Assembly (NCBI RefSeq): GCF_004365635.1
Contig: NZ_SOBH01000001.1
Coordinates: 310,001 to 374,000, forward strand
Length of the DNA: 64,000 bases
Source of the DNA: Litoreibacter halocynthiae
GTDB taxonomy: Bacteria; Pseudomonadota; Alphaproteobacteria; Rhodobacterales; Rhodobacteraceae
Reading direction: 5' to 3'
Every line of letters begins with the position of its first letter. Within the stretch, counting starts at the first letter, position 1. Below the pieces are notes generated by a model that saw only the letters and a list, made by a program, of their open reading frames with translations, was not told where the DNA came from and did no database searches. Below are positions 7,652 to 16,155 of this stretch, piece after piece. The position numbers were made by a program, and so were the translations under genes.

Positions 7652-9439
7652 ATGGCAAAGGCACTAGGCAGCGAAGCAGAGCGCGAAAAATCCAAGCGGA
7701 TTGGCGCGCTGGGGGCCCTATGGCCGTTCATGAAGCCATACCTGTCTTTGATGATTGCAGCGCTCATGGCGTTGACGCTCACGGCCTGTGTGTCGCTGGT
7801 TCTGCCACTTGCGGTGCGCCGCGTGGTCGACGGGTTCGGCACCGACGAGGCCGCCTTGCTGGACCAGTATTTTGGCGCGGCCTTGGCCGTGGCCGCATTG
7901 CTCGCCGTCGGGACAGGGTTCCGTTACTACCTTGTGACCCGATTGGGCGAGCGCGTGGTGGCCGACATCCGTCGTGCCGTGTTCGACAAAACCATCGGCA
8001 TGGGGCCGGAGTTTTTCGAACGCGTCATGACCGGTGAGGTTTTATCGCGGATTACCACCGACACCACGTTGATCTTGTCGGTGATCGGCTCGTCCGTGTC
8101 CATCGCGTTGCGTAACGTGTTGATTTTAATCGGTGGTTTGATCTTAATGCTGCTGACATCGGCCAAGCTGACGTCGCTGGTTTTGCTGATTGTCCCTGCC
8201 GTGATTGTGCCGATCATCGTTTTGGGCCGCCGTTTGCGGGTCTTGTCGCGCGAAAACCAGGACCAGATCGCGGCATCCTCCGGCAACGCGTCCGAGGCGC
8301 TTTTGTCGGTGCAAACGGTGCAAGCGTTTACCAACGAAGCCCCGTCGCGGGTGAAATTTGCAGGCTTCACGGAAGCCGCGTTCGAGGCCGCGCGCAAACG
8401 CATCGGCACCCGCGCGGTGATGACGGTGATTGTGATCTTCCTCGTGTTCACGGGTGTTGTCGGCGTGCTTTGGATCGGCGCGCGGGACGTGCGCGCGGAC
8501 ATCATGACTGCCGGTGAACTGGTTCAATTCCTGATCTATGCGATCATGGTGGCGGGGGGCGTGGCTGCGCTGTCCGAAATTTGGAGCGAGCTGCAACGCG
8601 CTGCCGGGGCGACGGAACGGCTGATTGAATTGCTATCCGCCGAAGACACGGTGAAAGACCCCGAGAACCCAGCCGCCGTCGAGCGGCTCAGTGGTGCGGT
8701 CCAGTTCGACAACGTGACCTTCCGCTACCCTGCGCGACCCGATATTGCGGCGCTTGACGGCGTGTCCTTGGACGTGGCTGCGGGCGAGACGATTGCCCTT
8801 GTCGGGCCATCGGGCGCTGGCAAAACCACGATCATTCAACTGCTGCTGCGCTTTTATGACCCGACCACCGGCGCGATCCGCTTGGATGGCCGCGACCTGC
8901 GTGACATGACGCGCGAGGACTTCCGCCGCTTCATAGCTTTGGTGCCTCAAGATCCGGTGATTTTTGCGGCCTCCGCCCTTGAGAATATCCGATTTGGCCG
9001 CCCCGATGCGACGGATGCCGAAGTGCAAGAGGCCGCGAAAGCCGCCGCAGCGCATGAGTTCCTGAGCAAGCTACCCGACGGGTATAACACCTATGTGGGC
9101 GAGCGTGGCGTGATGCTGTCGGGCGGACAAAAGCAACGGATTGCCATCGCGCGCGCCATCCTGCGTGACGCGCCAATCCTGTTGCTGGATGAGGCGACCT
9201 CGGCGTTGGACGCGGAAAGCGAGGCCTTGGTGCAAAAGGCCGTCGACCGCCTGAGCCGTGACCGCACCACCCTTGTTGTGGCGCACCGTCTGGCCACCGT
9301 GAAGAAGGCAGACCGGATCGTGGTGTTCGACGAGGGCCGCATTGTGGCCACGGGTACACATGACGCGCTGGTCGCCCAAGACGGGCTATATGCGCGTTTG
9401 GCGAAGCTGCAATTTACCGCTGGTATTGCGGCAGAATAG
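7652..9439 (+). CDS. ABC exporter half-transporter (MsbA/LmrA-type, fused TMD-NBD)
   Basis: Protein of 595 residues that would act as a homodimer in the inner membrane. The N-terminal half is a six-helix exporter membrane domain (about residues 25-310). The C-terminal half is an ATPase domain with Walker A GPSGAGKTT (near 385), signature LSGGQKQRIAIARA (near 490), Walker B ILLLDEATSALD (near 509) and the switch His in VVAHRLATV. ATG 7652 was preferred to 7628 because GGAGG lies five bases before it. Such exporters move lipids, drugs or peptides; no neighbour indicates a substrate. It is divergent from the DMT remnant and stands alone. Confidence 0.92.
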   Translation: MAKALGSEAEREKSKRIGALGALWPFMKPYLSLMIAALMALTLTACVSLVLPLAVRRVVDGFGTDEAALLDQYFGAALAVAALLAVGTGFRYYLVTRLGERVVADIRRAVFDKTIGMGPEFFERVMTGEVLSRITTDTTLILSVIGSSVSIALRNVLILIGGLILMLLTSAKLTSLVLLIVPAVIVPIIVLGRRLRVLSRENQDQIAASSGNASEALLSVQTVQAFTNEAPSRVKFAGFTEAAFEAARKRIGTRAVMTVIVIFLVFTGVVGVLWIGARDVRADIMTAGELVQFLIYAIMVAGGVAALSEIWSELQRAAGATERLIELLSAEDTVKDPENPAAVERLSGAVQFDNVTFRYPARPDIAALDGVSLDVAAGETIALVGPSGAGKTTIIQLLLRFYDPTTGAIRLDGRDLRDMTREDFRRFIALVPQDPVIFAASALENIRFGRPDATDAEVQEAAKAAAAHEFLSKLPDGYNTYVGERGVMLSGGQKQRIAIARAILRDAPILLLDEATSALDAESEALVQKAVDRLSRDRTTLVVAHRLATVKKADRIVVFDEGRIVATGTHDALVAQDGLYARLAKLQFTAGIAAE

Positions 9440-9464
9440 TTCCCCGCGATATGACGTCAGCCGG

Positions 9465-9659
9465 CTAATGGCAGTGGTAGGGTTTCGAGCCTGCGTGGCA
9501 GCATTGACCTTGTGGCGAGTCTTTGCGGCACCCACCGCCGTGGCTCACTGTGGAGGAGCCTATGCTGGCCTCGGGGCTGGTCTCGGGGGCGGAGAACAGC
9601 CCAGCCTGAACAGACGAAATGGACAGCGCGAATGTGGCGACACAAATCATAAATTTCAT
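9465..9659 (-). CDS. Small secreted Cys/His-rich protein
   Basis: Protein of 64 residues with a clear signal peptide (charged start, hydrophobic FMICVATFALSISS, then VQA cleavage near residue 19). The mature part of about 45 residues ends with HGGGCRKDSPQGQCCHAG and a terminal PYHCH. Three Cys and a final HCH suggest metal binding or disulfides in the periplasm; similar small proteins ending in YHCH exist as uncharacterised families. A GAGGA ribosome site sits 8 bases before the ATG, and signal-peptide composition supports real coding despite the small size. It faces the exporter gene convergently. Function unknown. Confidence 0.65.
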   Translation of the reverse strand: MKFMICVATFALSISSVQAGLFSAPETSPEASIGSSTVSHGGGCRKDSPQGQCCHAGSKPYHCH

Positions 9660-9882
9660 AGTAAGATCCTCGTCTTGTTAACAGTTCGTTAACTAAGGTT
9701 ATCCAAAAAATTGTGGCTGTCTTGCGGCAAATTAGCGTTTCACGCATTACTCACGGGCAAAGCTCCAAAAACACTAGGCGGGCACAAGTCGGAATAATTC
9801 CCCGCAACTCGCCGCTTGCCAAATGGCGCCGGGGCGATCATCGTCTTTGGCAACCTAATATGTCATCAAAGGGAGATACGAC
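9660..9882. promoter_or_regulatory. Divergent intergenic region, small secreted protein / kbp
   Basis: About 220 bases between two divergent genes, AT-richer than the surroundings near 9670-9730 (a run reading GTTAACAGTTCGTTAACTAAGG). GTTAAC occurs twice there, separated by five bases, and could be part of a promoter or operator. A good ribosome site (AAGGGAG) precedes the rightward gene. No gene is visible in it. Confidence 0.4.
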
Positions 9883-10308
9883 ATGGGGCTTTGGAGCTTT
9901 GTAAAAGACGCTGGTAAATCGCTGTTCGGGGCCGCTGAAGCGGCTGAGCCGGATGCGGCTACCTTGCAAAAGGAAATCGCTGATCTGGGGCTGGATGCCT
10001 CTGGTCTGGACATCTCGGTGGAGGGCGACAAGGTCAAAGTGACCGGTGACGCCGTAAGTCAGGAGATCAAGGAAAAGATCATTCTGGCCGTGGGCAACGT
10101 AGAAGGCGTGGCCGAAGTTGAGGACGAGGTGGCCGGTGGCGATCCTGTGTTCCACACGGTCAAGAAAGGCGACACCCTTTGGGGTATCTCCGCCAAGACT
10201 TTGGGCAACGGCGCACGCTACGAAGAGATCTTCGAAGCCAACAAACCGATGCTGACCCATCCCGACAAAATCTATCCGGGTCAGGTTCTGCGCATCCCGC
10301 AAGGCTAA
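9883..10308 (+). CDS. kbp: BON and LysM domain potassium-binding protein Kbp (YgaU)
   Basis: Protein of 141 residues matching E. coli Kbp/YgaU (149 residues) along its whole length: the start MGLWSFVKDAGKSLFG, a BON domain (about residues 28-85) and a LysM domain (about residues 90-139) ending NKPMLTHPDKIYPGQVLRIP. E. coli Kbp is a cytoplasmic potassium sensor; this protein also lacks a signal peptide. A strong AAGGGAG ribosome site lies eight bases before the ATG. It is a single-gene unit, followed by an intrinsic terminator. Confidence 0.93.
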   Translation: MGLWSFVKDAGKSLFGAAEAAEPDAATLQKEIADLGLDASGLDISVEGDKVKVTGDAVSQEIKEKIILAVGNVEGVAEVEDEVAGGDPVFHTVKKGDTLWGISAKTLGNGARYEEIFEANKPMLTHPDKIYPGQVLRIPQG

Positions 10309-10332
10309 GCCACTCGAAATATGTATAGATTG

Positions 10333-10353
10333 GGGGCCGATTTGGCCCCTTTT
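10333..10353 (+). terminator. Rho-independent terminator after kbp
   Basis: Perfect six-base stem GGGGCC/GGCCCC (10333-10338 with 10344-10349), loop GATTT, followed by four T. It lies 25 bases after the kbp stop codon. Confidence 0.8.
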
Positions 10354-10454
10354 CGCATTTTAGCGTAGCGTCAGACTTGCGCGCCGCCGCATTCCCTTTA
10401 CGTTTAATCCCAACAAAAGAATGGTTCGATAACGGACCGCCAAGGGAGGAAAAT

Positions 10455-12335
10455 ATGGGAAACTTCGCCACAAAGGCGGATCGGGACGCGATTCAAGCTG
10501 AAAGCGCTTGGGAAGATCGTGACCTGCCACGCACGATGTATCAGTTCCTGACTGCAACGAAGGACAAATTCGGGTCGCGCAATGCGTTCTCGTATCAACT
10601 GACCTCGGGACCTACGGACAAGAACGAAACGCTTACTTGGGACGAGTTGCACGGCAAATGTTGTCAGGCGGCCAACCTGTTCCGCTCCTTGGGCGTGGGC
10701 GAGAACGATGTGGTTGCCTATGTGCTGCCCAACGCGTCGGAGACTGCATATACGTTGCTGGGCGGCTCCATCGCGGGGATCGTGAACCCGATCAACCCGC
10801 TGCTGGAACCCGAGCAGATCAGCGCCATCCTGCGCGAGACAAACGCCAAGGTCGTGGTGACGCTGAAGGCTTTCCCTAAAACGGACCTGGCCCAGAAAGT
10901 CGCGGAAGCGGTTGGTCATGCGCCGAATGTAAAGCATGTGCTGGAAATCGACCTGCTGCGCTACCTGACGGGTCTGAAGAAATTCATTGTGCCGTTTATC
11001 CGGCCCAAGGTTCATGCGGTGCACCATGCCAAGGTGCTCGACTTTTGCACCGAGCTGAGCAAGCAGCCCACGTCGCTTGCGTTTGAGGATAGCGCCGGCG
11101 ACCGCGTGGCCTTCTACTTCCACACCGGCGGTACGACAGGCATGCCGAAAGTGGCGCAGCATAAATATTCGGGCGTGGTTTATAACGGCTGGCTGGGGCG
11201 CAAGCTTCTGTTCACCGAAAAAGACGTACTTATGTGTCCGCTACCTTTGTTCCACGTGTTTGCATCCCATGTGGTGCTAATGGCTGTAATTGCCTCCGGT
11301 GCGCATGTGATCTTTCCGACCCCGCAGGGCTACCGTGGGGAGGGTGTTTTCGACAACTTCTGGAAGCTGATCGAGCGGTACAAAGTGACCTTCATGATCA
11401 CGGTGCCGACGGCGATTTCCGCGTTAATGCAGCGGCCTGTTGATGCGGATATCTCCAGCCTGAATATCGCGTTCTCCGGTTCGTCCCCGTTGCCAGTGGA
11501 ACTGTACAACCGCTTCGAGAAAGCCTGCGGGGTGACCATCGTTGAAGGTTATGGTCTGACCGAGGCGACCTGCCTTGTGTCGATCAACCCGCCCTCGGGC
11601 GAGAAGAAAGTCGGCTCCATCGGTATTCCGTTCCCATACACAGATATCACCATCCGCCGTGTTACCGACGGATCAGTCTGCGACGTGGACGAGATCGGCG
11701 AGATTTGCCTAAATAACCCCGGCGTTTACGTAGGCCACACCTATACCGAAGCCGATAAGAACGTGGATCTGTATTATGACGACAAATATCTGCGCACCGG
11801 TGATCTGGGGCGTTTGGATGCGGATGGCTATTTGTGGATCACAGGCCGCGCCAAGGATTTGATCATTCGCGGCGGTCACAACATTGACCCTGCCGAAATC
11901 GAGGAAGCCTTGGCCGGACATCCGGATGTCGGCTTTGCCGGGGCAATCGGGCAGCCCGATGCCCATGCTGGTGAAATTCCTTGCGTCTATGTGGAGCTTG
12001 TTGATGGCGGCAAAGCGACCGTCGACGATCTTATGACCTTCGCCAAAGAGAAGGTGCACGAGCGCGCGGCCCATCCGAAATACATCGAGCTAATGGACGA
12101 GCTGCCGAAAACAGCGGTCGGCAAGATTTTCAAGCCGGAACTGCGCAAGATGGCGATCACGCGCATTTATAACGAAGCGTTGAAGAAAGCCGATGTAGCG
12201 GCGGAGGTCGTGTCGGTCGTTGAAGACAAGAAGCGCGGTTTGGTGGCGAAAGTTGCGAAGCGCGGCGACGTTAATACCGAAGCTGTGAGCCATGTGCTCG
12301 GCTCCTTCACCCGTCCGTGGGAATGGGTGGACTAG
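10455..12335 (+). CDS. Acyl-CoA synthetase (AMP-forming)
   Basis: Adenylate-forming ligase of 626 residues. The ATP/AMP motif FHTGGTTGMPK lies near residue 222, the second motif (VEGYGLTEAT) near 363, the hinge aspartate in YLRTGDLGRLD and the catalytic lysine in PKTAVGKIFKPEL near 560. It activates a carboxylic acid to its CoA thioester. The length exceeds typical fatty-acid ligases and resembles the acyl-CoA synthetases of Rhodobacteraceae annotated for long-chain or aromatic acids; the substrate cannot be read from the sequence. The ATG at 10455 follows GGGAGGA closely, while an ATG 78 bases upstream lies in the post-terminator spacer. A terminator follows. Confidence 0.9.
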   Translation: MGNFATKADRDAIQAESAWEDRDLPRTMYQFLTATKDKFGSRNAFSYQLTSGPTDKNETLTWDELHGKCCQAANLFRSLGVGENDVVAYVLPNASETAYTLLGGSIAGIVNPINPLLEPEQISAILRETNAKVVVTLKAFPKTDLAQKVAEAVGHAPNVKHVLEIDLLRYLTGLKKFIVPFIRPKVHAVHHAKVLDFCTELSKQPTSLAFEDSAGDRVAFYFHTGGTTGMPKVAQHKYSGVVYNGWLGRKLLFTEKDVLMCPLPLFHVFASHVVLMAVIASGAHVIFPTPQGYRGEGVFDNFWKLIERYKVTFMITVPTAISALMQRPVDADISSLNIAFSGSSPLPVELYNRFEKACGVTIVEGYGLTEATCLVSINPPSGEKKVGSIGIPFPYTDITIRRVTDGSVCDVDEIGEICLNNPGVYVGHTYTEADKNVDLYYDDKYLRTGDLGRLDADGYLWITGRAKDLIIRGGHNIDPAEIEEALAGHPDVGFAGAIGQPDAHAGEIPCVYVELVDGGKATVDDLMTFAKEKVHERAAHPKYIELMDELPKTAVGKIFKPELRKMAITRIYNEALKKADVAAEVVSVVEDKKRGLVAKVAKRGDVNTEAVSHVLGSFTRPWEWVD

Positions 12336-12366
12336 CGCTGCCTCCCCAAAATGAGTGATCCAAAAG

Positions 12367-12400
12367 CACCCGTCTCGCAGTGAATGCGGGGCGGGTGTTT
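12367..12400 (+). terminator. Rho-independent terminator after acyl-CoA synthetase
   Basis: Twelve-base stem with a few G-T pairs: CACCCGTCTCGC (12367-12378) with GCGGGGCGGGTG (12386-12397), loop AGTGAAT, then TTT. It lies 31 bases after the stop codon. Confidence 0.7.
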
Positions 12401-12469
12401 CTTTGAGAGGGGCCAAGATACATCGACGAGATGTGTGGCAGCCGCGCGACGGCTGTGTCATGAGAGGAT

Positions 12470-13186
12470 ATGTCGGATTCTCTTGCCAGAAAAACCCAAC
12501 CGCTGCTTGATGAAAGCCTGCTGACGTTTTTGCCACCGTTCTCCAAGCTGGAATCGCGGCAAATCAGGGCGATTCTGGATCAAGCCACGACACGGCGTGT
12601 CGAGGAGGGAGCTGCCATTTTCGACGAAGGTGCGCCTGCGGAGCGGTTCTATCTGTTGTTGGACGGATATGTTCGGGTGGTCCGCCTGTCCCCGACCGGA
12701 GAGCGCATCACCGCGCTTCATATCCCGCCCGGGCAGCTGCTGGGCATCGCGCGCGCACTTGGCCGAACCGACTACCCCGCAACGGCAGTTGCGGCAGCGG
12801 AATCGATTGTTCTGAGTTGGCCGACACGGTTATGGGACAGCTTTGCCGCCGAGTATGAAGGCTTTTCGACCGAGACTTACGCAGTTGTCGGCAAGCGGCT
12901 TGAAGAGATGAGCGAGCGGATCATGGAGCTTGCGACACAGCATGTTGAGCAACGGGTTGCCAACGCGCTGGTTCGGCTGATCAACCAAAGTGGCCGCAAG
13001 GTTCCGGGCGGAATAGAGATCGACTTTCCGATCACCCGTCAGGACCTGTCGGAGATGACTGGCACTACATTGCATACGGTGAGCCGTCTTCTAAGCGGTT
13101 GGGAAAAGCAGGGGCTGGTGAAAAGCCAGCGCAAACGCATCATGGTCTGCGACGCCCACGCGCTGGTGGTTCTGAGCCAGCCCTAA
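12470..13186 (+). CDS. Crp/Fnr-family regulator, probably NO-responsive (NnrR/Dnr type)
   Basis: Regulator of 238 residues with an N-terminal cyclic-nucleotide-like sensor domain (about 20-140), a dimerisation helix (FSTETYAVVGKRLEEMSERI) and a C-terminal winged helix with the recognition helix GTTLHTVSRLLSGWEKQGLV. The sensor domain has no cysteines, so it cannot carry an FNR-type iron-sulfur cluster, which favours the heme/NO-sensing Dnr-NnrR branch. It lies directly before the nor cluster, and an Fnr/Nnr-like palindrome occurs in the nor promoter. An inverted repeat, CAGCCG-N5-CGGCTG at 12439-12455, lies just before its start. Identity as NnrR is inferred from context. Confidence 0.85.
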   Translation: MSDSLARKTQPLLDESLLTFLPPFSKLESRQIRAILDQATTRRVEEGAAIFDEGAPAERFYLLLDGYVRVVRLSPTGERITALHIPPGQLLGIARALGRTDYPATAVAAAESIVLSWPTRLWDSFAAEYEGFSTETYAVVGKRLEEMSERIMELATQHVEQRVANALVRLINQSGRKVPGGIEIDFPITRQDLSEMTGTTLHTVSRLLSGWEKQGLVKSQRKRIMVCDAHALVVLSQP

Positions 13187-13201
13187 CGCGGCACGCTTGA
13201 T

Positions 13202-13417
13202 CTAGACGCCGGTTTCTATGACCGCACGCAGCTCGTCGATGAACGTGTCGTAATCCAGATGGTATTCGATGCAGGCATCCATAACGGCGTGAAACGGGGC
13301 GATCATGCACCCCACGCACAGCATTTTATGGCGCAGGAAGACCTCGATAGTTTGGGGCCAGCGACTCATCAAGTCCTGCAAGGGCAGGTCAGGGTCGTCG
13401 AATTTCCTGTGAGGCAT
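13202..13417 (-). CDS. DUF1858 domain protein
   Basis: Small cytoplasmic protein of 71 residues with the DUF1858 pattern: DLMSRWPQTIEVFLRH followed by MLCVGC. The CVGC pair (residues 33-36) is redox-type and resembles the hybrid-cluster-protein-associated domain. An AAAGGA ribosome site lies before ATG 13417; a longer reading to 13477 would run into the palindromic operator. The gene is divergent from norC across 120 bases and shares the Nnr-like box, so it probably belongs to the NO or anaerobic regulon. Molecular function unknown. Confidence 0.8.
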   Translation of the reverse strand: MPHRKFDDPDLPLQDLMSRWPQTIEVFLRHKMLCVGCMIAPFHAVMDACIEYHLDYDTFIDELRAVIETGV

Positions 13418-13462
13418 CGCATGTCCTTTCACCCTTTTGATACCATCCCTTCCGCTTGAAAC

Positions 13463-13478
13463 TTTGCTCTGGCGCAAA
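13463..13478. promoter_or_regulatory. Nnr/Fnr-like operator between DUF1858 gene and norC
   Basis: A perfect palindrome TTTGC-TCTGGC-GCAAA with the core TTGC-N6-GCAA at 13464-13477. It has the spacing of Fnr/Dnr/Nnr boxes (TTGA-N6-TCAA). Its centre is 67 bases before the norC ATG and 54 before the DUF1858 ATG, so one site could activate both divergent genes. Confidence 0.65.
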
Positions 13479-13537
13479 CTCTGTGTTTTCGGTGCGGGTT
13501 AAGTCCGAGCCATCCCGAAGCAAGAGGAGGCCCGAGA

Positions 13538-13990
13538 ATGGCTGAGTTTCTTACCAAATCGCGGGCGCGCAATATCTTCTACGGGGGATCATTATTCTTC
13601 GTGGTTATCTTCATTGCGTTGACCGTTCAAAGCCACAAATACGTGGTAGAAGTATCGACCGCCGGCATGCCGCTGACCGAAGAGGTGGCGCTTGGCAAAC
13701 ATGTGTGGGAGCGCCACTCCTGCATCAACTGCCACTCACTACATGGCGAGGGTGCATACTTCGCGCCCGAGCTTGGCAACGTCATGACCCGCTGGGACGT
13801 GCAAGAAGACCCAGAAGCTGCCTACGAGACATTGGACGGCTGGATGAGTTCCCAACCATCGGGCATCGAGGGGCGTCGCCAGATGCCGCTTTTCGAGATC
13901 ACCGAAGAAGAGATGCGCGGCTTGTCCGAATTCCTTCGCTGGGCCGATCAGACCGACACGCAGGGCTGGCCGCCCAATGACGCGGGTTAA
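13538..13990 (+). CDS. norC: Nitric oxide reductase subunit C (cytochrome c)
   Basis: Membrane-anchored cytochrome c subunit of the respiratory nitric oxide reductase; 150 residues. One N-terminal helix (about residues 13-30) anchors it, leaving the heme domain in the periplasm. The heme motif is CINCH (Cys62, Cys65, His66), and Met116 in RRQMPLFEI is the probable sixth ligand. It accepts electrons from periplasmic donors and passes them to NorB. An AGAGGAGG ribosome site precedes the ATG. First gene of norCBQD, downstream of the TTGC-N6-GCAA palindrome. Confidence 0.96.
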   Translation: MAEFLTKSRARNIFYGGSLFFVVIFIALTVQSHKYVVEVSTAGMPLTEEVALGKHVWERHSCINCHSLHGEGAYFAPELGNVMTRWDVQEDPEAAYETLDGWMSSQPSGIEGRRQMPLFEITEEEMRGLSEFLRWADQTDTQGWPPNDAG

Positions 13991-14002
13991 GGAGACAACA
14001 TC

Positions 14003-15352
14003 ATGAAATATCAATCTCAAAAAGTCGCGATGGCCTATTTCGTCTGCGCCATGGCGCTGTTCGGAATTCAGGTGATCGGTGGGCTGCTCGCCGGCTGGAT
14101 CTACGTCTCGCCCAACTTCCTGTCGGAGCTGTTGCCCTTCAACATCATCCGCATGATCCACACCAACGCGCTTATCGTCTGGCTGCTGCTGGGCTTCTTT
14201 GGTGCGGCCTATTTCCTTGTGCCAGAGGAATCAGAGCGGGAAATCTACTCGGTCAAGTTGGCTTACCTGCAACTGATCATCCTGATGGTCGGCACGCTGG
14301 GCGCGGTCGGCTCCTACCTTGTGGGCATCCACGGCGGGCGCGAATTTCTTGAGCAACCGCTCTGGGTCAAGTTCGGCATCCTCGTCGCGGCGCTGATCTT
14401 CCTGTTCAACATTTCCATGACGGTGCTGGCGGGTAAGAAAACCGCGATCACCAACGTACTGCTGATGGGCCTGTGGCTGCTGTCATTGCTATGGATTTTC
14501 GCCTTCATCAACCCCGACAACCTGTCGCTCGACAAGATGTACTGGTGGTTCGTGGTTCACCTGTGGGTGGAAGCCACGTGGGAGCTGGTCATGGCCGCAA
14601 TCCTCGCCTTCTTGCTGTTGAAGCTGACCGGCGTGGACCGGGAGGTCGTGGAAAAATGGCTCTATGTCATCGTCGCCACGGCACTGTTCTCGGGCATCCT
14701 TGGCACCGGGCACCACTTCTATTGGATCGGCTTGCCGGGCTACTGGCAGTGGATCGGGTCCATCTTCTCGACCTTCGAGGTGATCCCGTTCTTCCTGATG
14801 ATGAGCTTTGCCTTCGTCATGGTCTGGAAGGGCCGCAAGAACCACCCCAACAAGGCGGCACTTTTGTGGTCGCTGGGGTCCAGCACGGTTGCCTTCTTCG
14901 GCGCCGGTGTCTGGGGCTTTCTGCACACGCTGCACGGGGTAAACTTCTACTCTCATGGCACGCAGATCACCGCCGCGCATGGTCACTTGTCCTTCTACGG
15001 GGCGTATGTGGCGCTGAACCTGGCGATGTTCACCTATGCAATGCCGATGCTGCGCAACCGTGAGCCTTATAACCAAGTGCTCAACATGGCGTCGTTCTGG
15101 TTGATGACGGGTGGCATGGCGTTCATGACCTTCGTGCTGACCTTTGCCGGCACCATCCAGACGCATATGCAGCGTGTGGTGGGCGACTATTACATGGACG
15201 TGCAGGACGCGCTGTCGATCTTCTACCTGATGCGCTTTGGCGCAGGGGTGGCGGTCGTCGCTGGTGCCATTCTGTTCATCTACGCCATGCTGGTTGTCCG
15301 TAAGCGTGAAGTTATCACGCCCGGCTCGGCCAACCCTGTTGCGGGGGAGTAG
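14003..15352 (+). CDS. norB: Nitric oxide reductase subunit B (catalytic)
   Basis: Catalytic subunit, 449 residues, about 12 membrane helices; it reduces two NO to N2O. Compared with Pseudomonas NorB, all metal ligands are present: His53 and His328 for heme b, His326 for heme b3, and His186, His237, His238 with Glu190 for the non-heme iron. The conserved Glu194 and Glu259 are also in place. It lacks the N-terminal extension of quinol-dependent NorZ enzymes, so it is a cytochrome-c-dependent cNor, consistent with norC 12 bases upstream. It has a GGAGA ribosome site. Confidence 0.97.
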   Translation: MKYQSQKVAMAYFVCAMALFGIQVIGGLLAGWIYVSPNFLSELLPFNIIRMIHTNALIVWLLLGFFGAAYFLVPEESEREIYSVKLAYLQLIILMVGTLGAVGSYLVGIHGGREFLEQPLWVKFGILVAALIFLFNISMTVLAGKKTAITNVLLMGLWLLSLLWIFAFINPDNLSLDKMYWWFVVHLWVEATWELVMAAILAFLLLKLTGVDREVVEKWLYVIVATALFSGILGTGHHFYWIGLPGYWQWIGSIFSTFEVIPFFLMMSFAFVMVWKGRKNHPNKAALLWSLGSSTVAFFGAGVWGFLHTLHGVNFYSHGTQITAAHGHLSFYGAYVALNLAMFTYAMPMLRNREPYNQVLNMASFWLMTGGMAFMTFVLTFAGTIQTHMQRVVGDYYMDVQDALSIFYLMRFGAGVAVVAGAILFIYAMLVVRKREVITPGSANPVAGE

Positions 15353-16150
15353 ATGATGAACATGCAGACAACACCACACCTGCCGTTCTATCACGCGACG
15401 GCGCGCGAATGTGAGCTGTTCGAAACGGCGTATGAAAATGGTTTGCCCCTTCTTTTGAAGGGGCCGACCGGCTGCGGCAAAACCCGCTTTGTCGAGCATA
15501 TGGCCGCCAAGTTGGGCAAGCCGCTTTACACGGTGGCCTGCCATGACGACCTGTCGGCAGCCGACCTGATCGGGCGCTACCTGTTGAAAGGCGGGGAGAC
15601 GGTCTGGGTCGACGGCCCGCTGACCCGCGCGGTGCGTGAAGGCGGCATCTGCTACCTCGATGAGGTGGTGGAGGCCCGCAAGGACGTCACCGTGGTCTTG
15701 CACCCGTTGACCGATACGCGGCGCACGCTGATGATCGACCGGACGGGCGAGGAACTGGTGGCGCCCAAGGGCTTCATGTTGGTGGCGTCCTATAACCCCG
15801 GCTACCAGAACGTGCTGAAGCGGCTGAAGCCGTCGACGCGCCAGCGGTTCTTGTCAGCGTCGTTCGACTTCCCGACCCCTGAGATCGAGATTGCTGTTGT
15901 CGCGCAGGAAAGCGGGCTGGATGCCGGGCGCGTGGCCCCGTTGGTACGGCTTGCCGGCCATATCCGCGCGTTGTCCGGCATGGATTTGGAGGAGGGGGTT
16001 TCCACCCGCCTGTTGATCTACGCAGCCACCTTGATGGCCAGCGGCATGGGGGTGGACCAAGCCCTTGAGGCGGCGATTATCGAGCCTCTGAGCGACGAGC
16101 CGGATGTGGGTCTGGCTTTGCGTGATCTGATCTCCACGATCTACGGATAA
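15353..16150 (+). CDS. norQ: NorQ, MoxR-type AAA+ ATPase for NO reductase maturation
   Basis: AAA+ ATPase of the MoxR/CbbQ group, 265 residues. Walker A is GPTGCGKTR (near 37-45), Walker B CYLDEV (near 95), and the arginine-rich sensor region KPSTRQRFLSASFDFP lies near 160. With NorD it is thought to insert the non-heme iron into NorB. The gene starts directly after the norB stop. Three in-frame ATGs (15353, 15356, 15362) are possible: the GGGGGAG ribosome site lies very close to the first and better spaced for the second. Confidence 0.94.
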   Translation: MMNMQTTPHLPFYHATARECELFETAYENGLPLLLKGPTGCGKTRFVEHMAAKLGKPLYTVACHDDLSAADLIGRYLLKGGETVWVDGPLTRAVREGGICYLDEVVEARKDVTVVLHPLTDTRRTLMIDRTGEELVAPKGFMLVASYNPGYQNVLKRLKPSTRQRFLSASFDFPTPEIEIAVVAQESGLDAGRVAPLVRLAGHIRALSGMDLEEGVSTRLLIYAATLMASGMGVDQALEAAIIEPLSDEPDVGLALRDLISTIYG

Positions 16151-16155
16151 GTGCA

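Noticed and set aside
12439-12455. CAGCCG-CGCGA-CGGCTG inverted repeat as an autoregulatory Fnr/Nnr box of the Crp/Fnr gene
   Set aside because: It lacks the TTG...CAA ends of the family and lies only 15 bases before the start codon; a GC-rich hairpin of this size occurs easily by chance.
14489-15703. Long open frame on the minus strand opposite norB and norQ (about 400 codons)
   Set aside because: Antisense of two certain genes; composition is shadow-like and it crosses their boundary.
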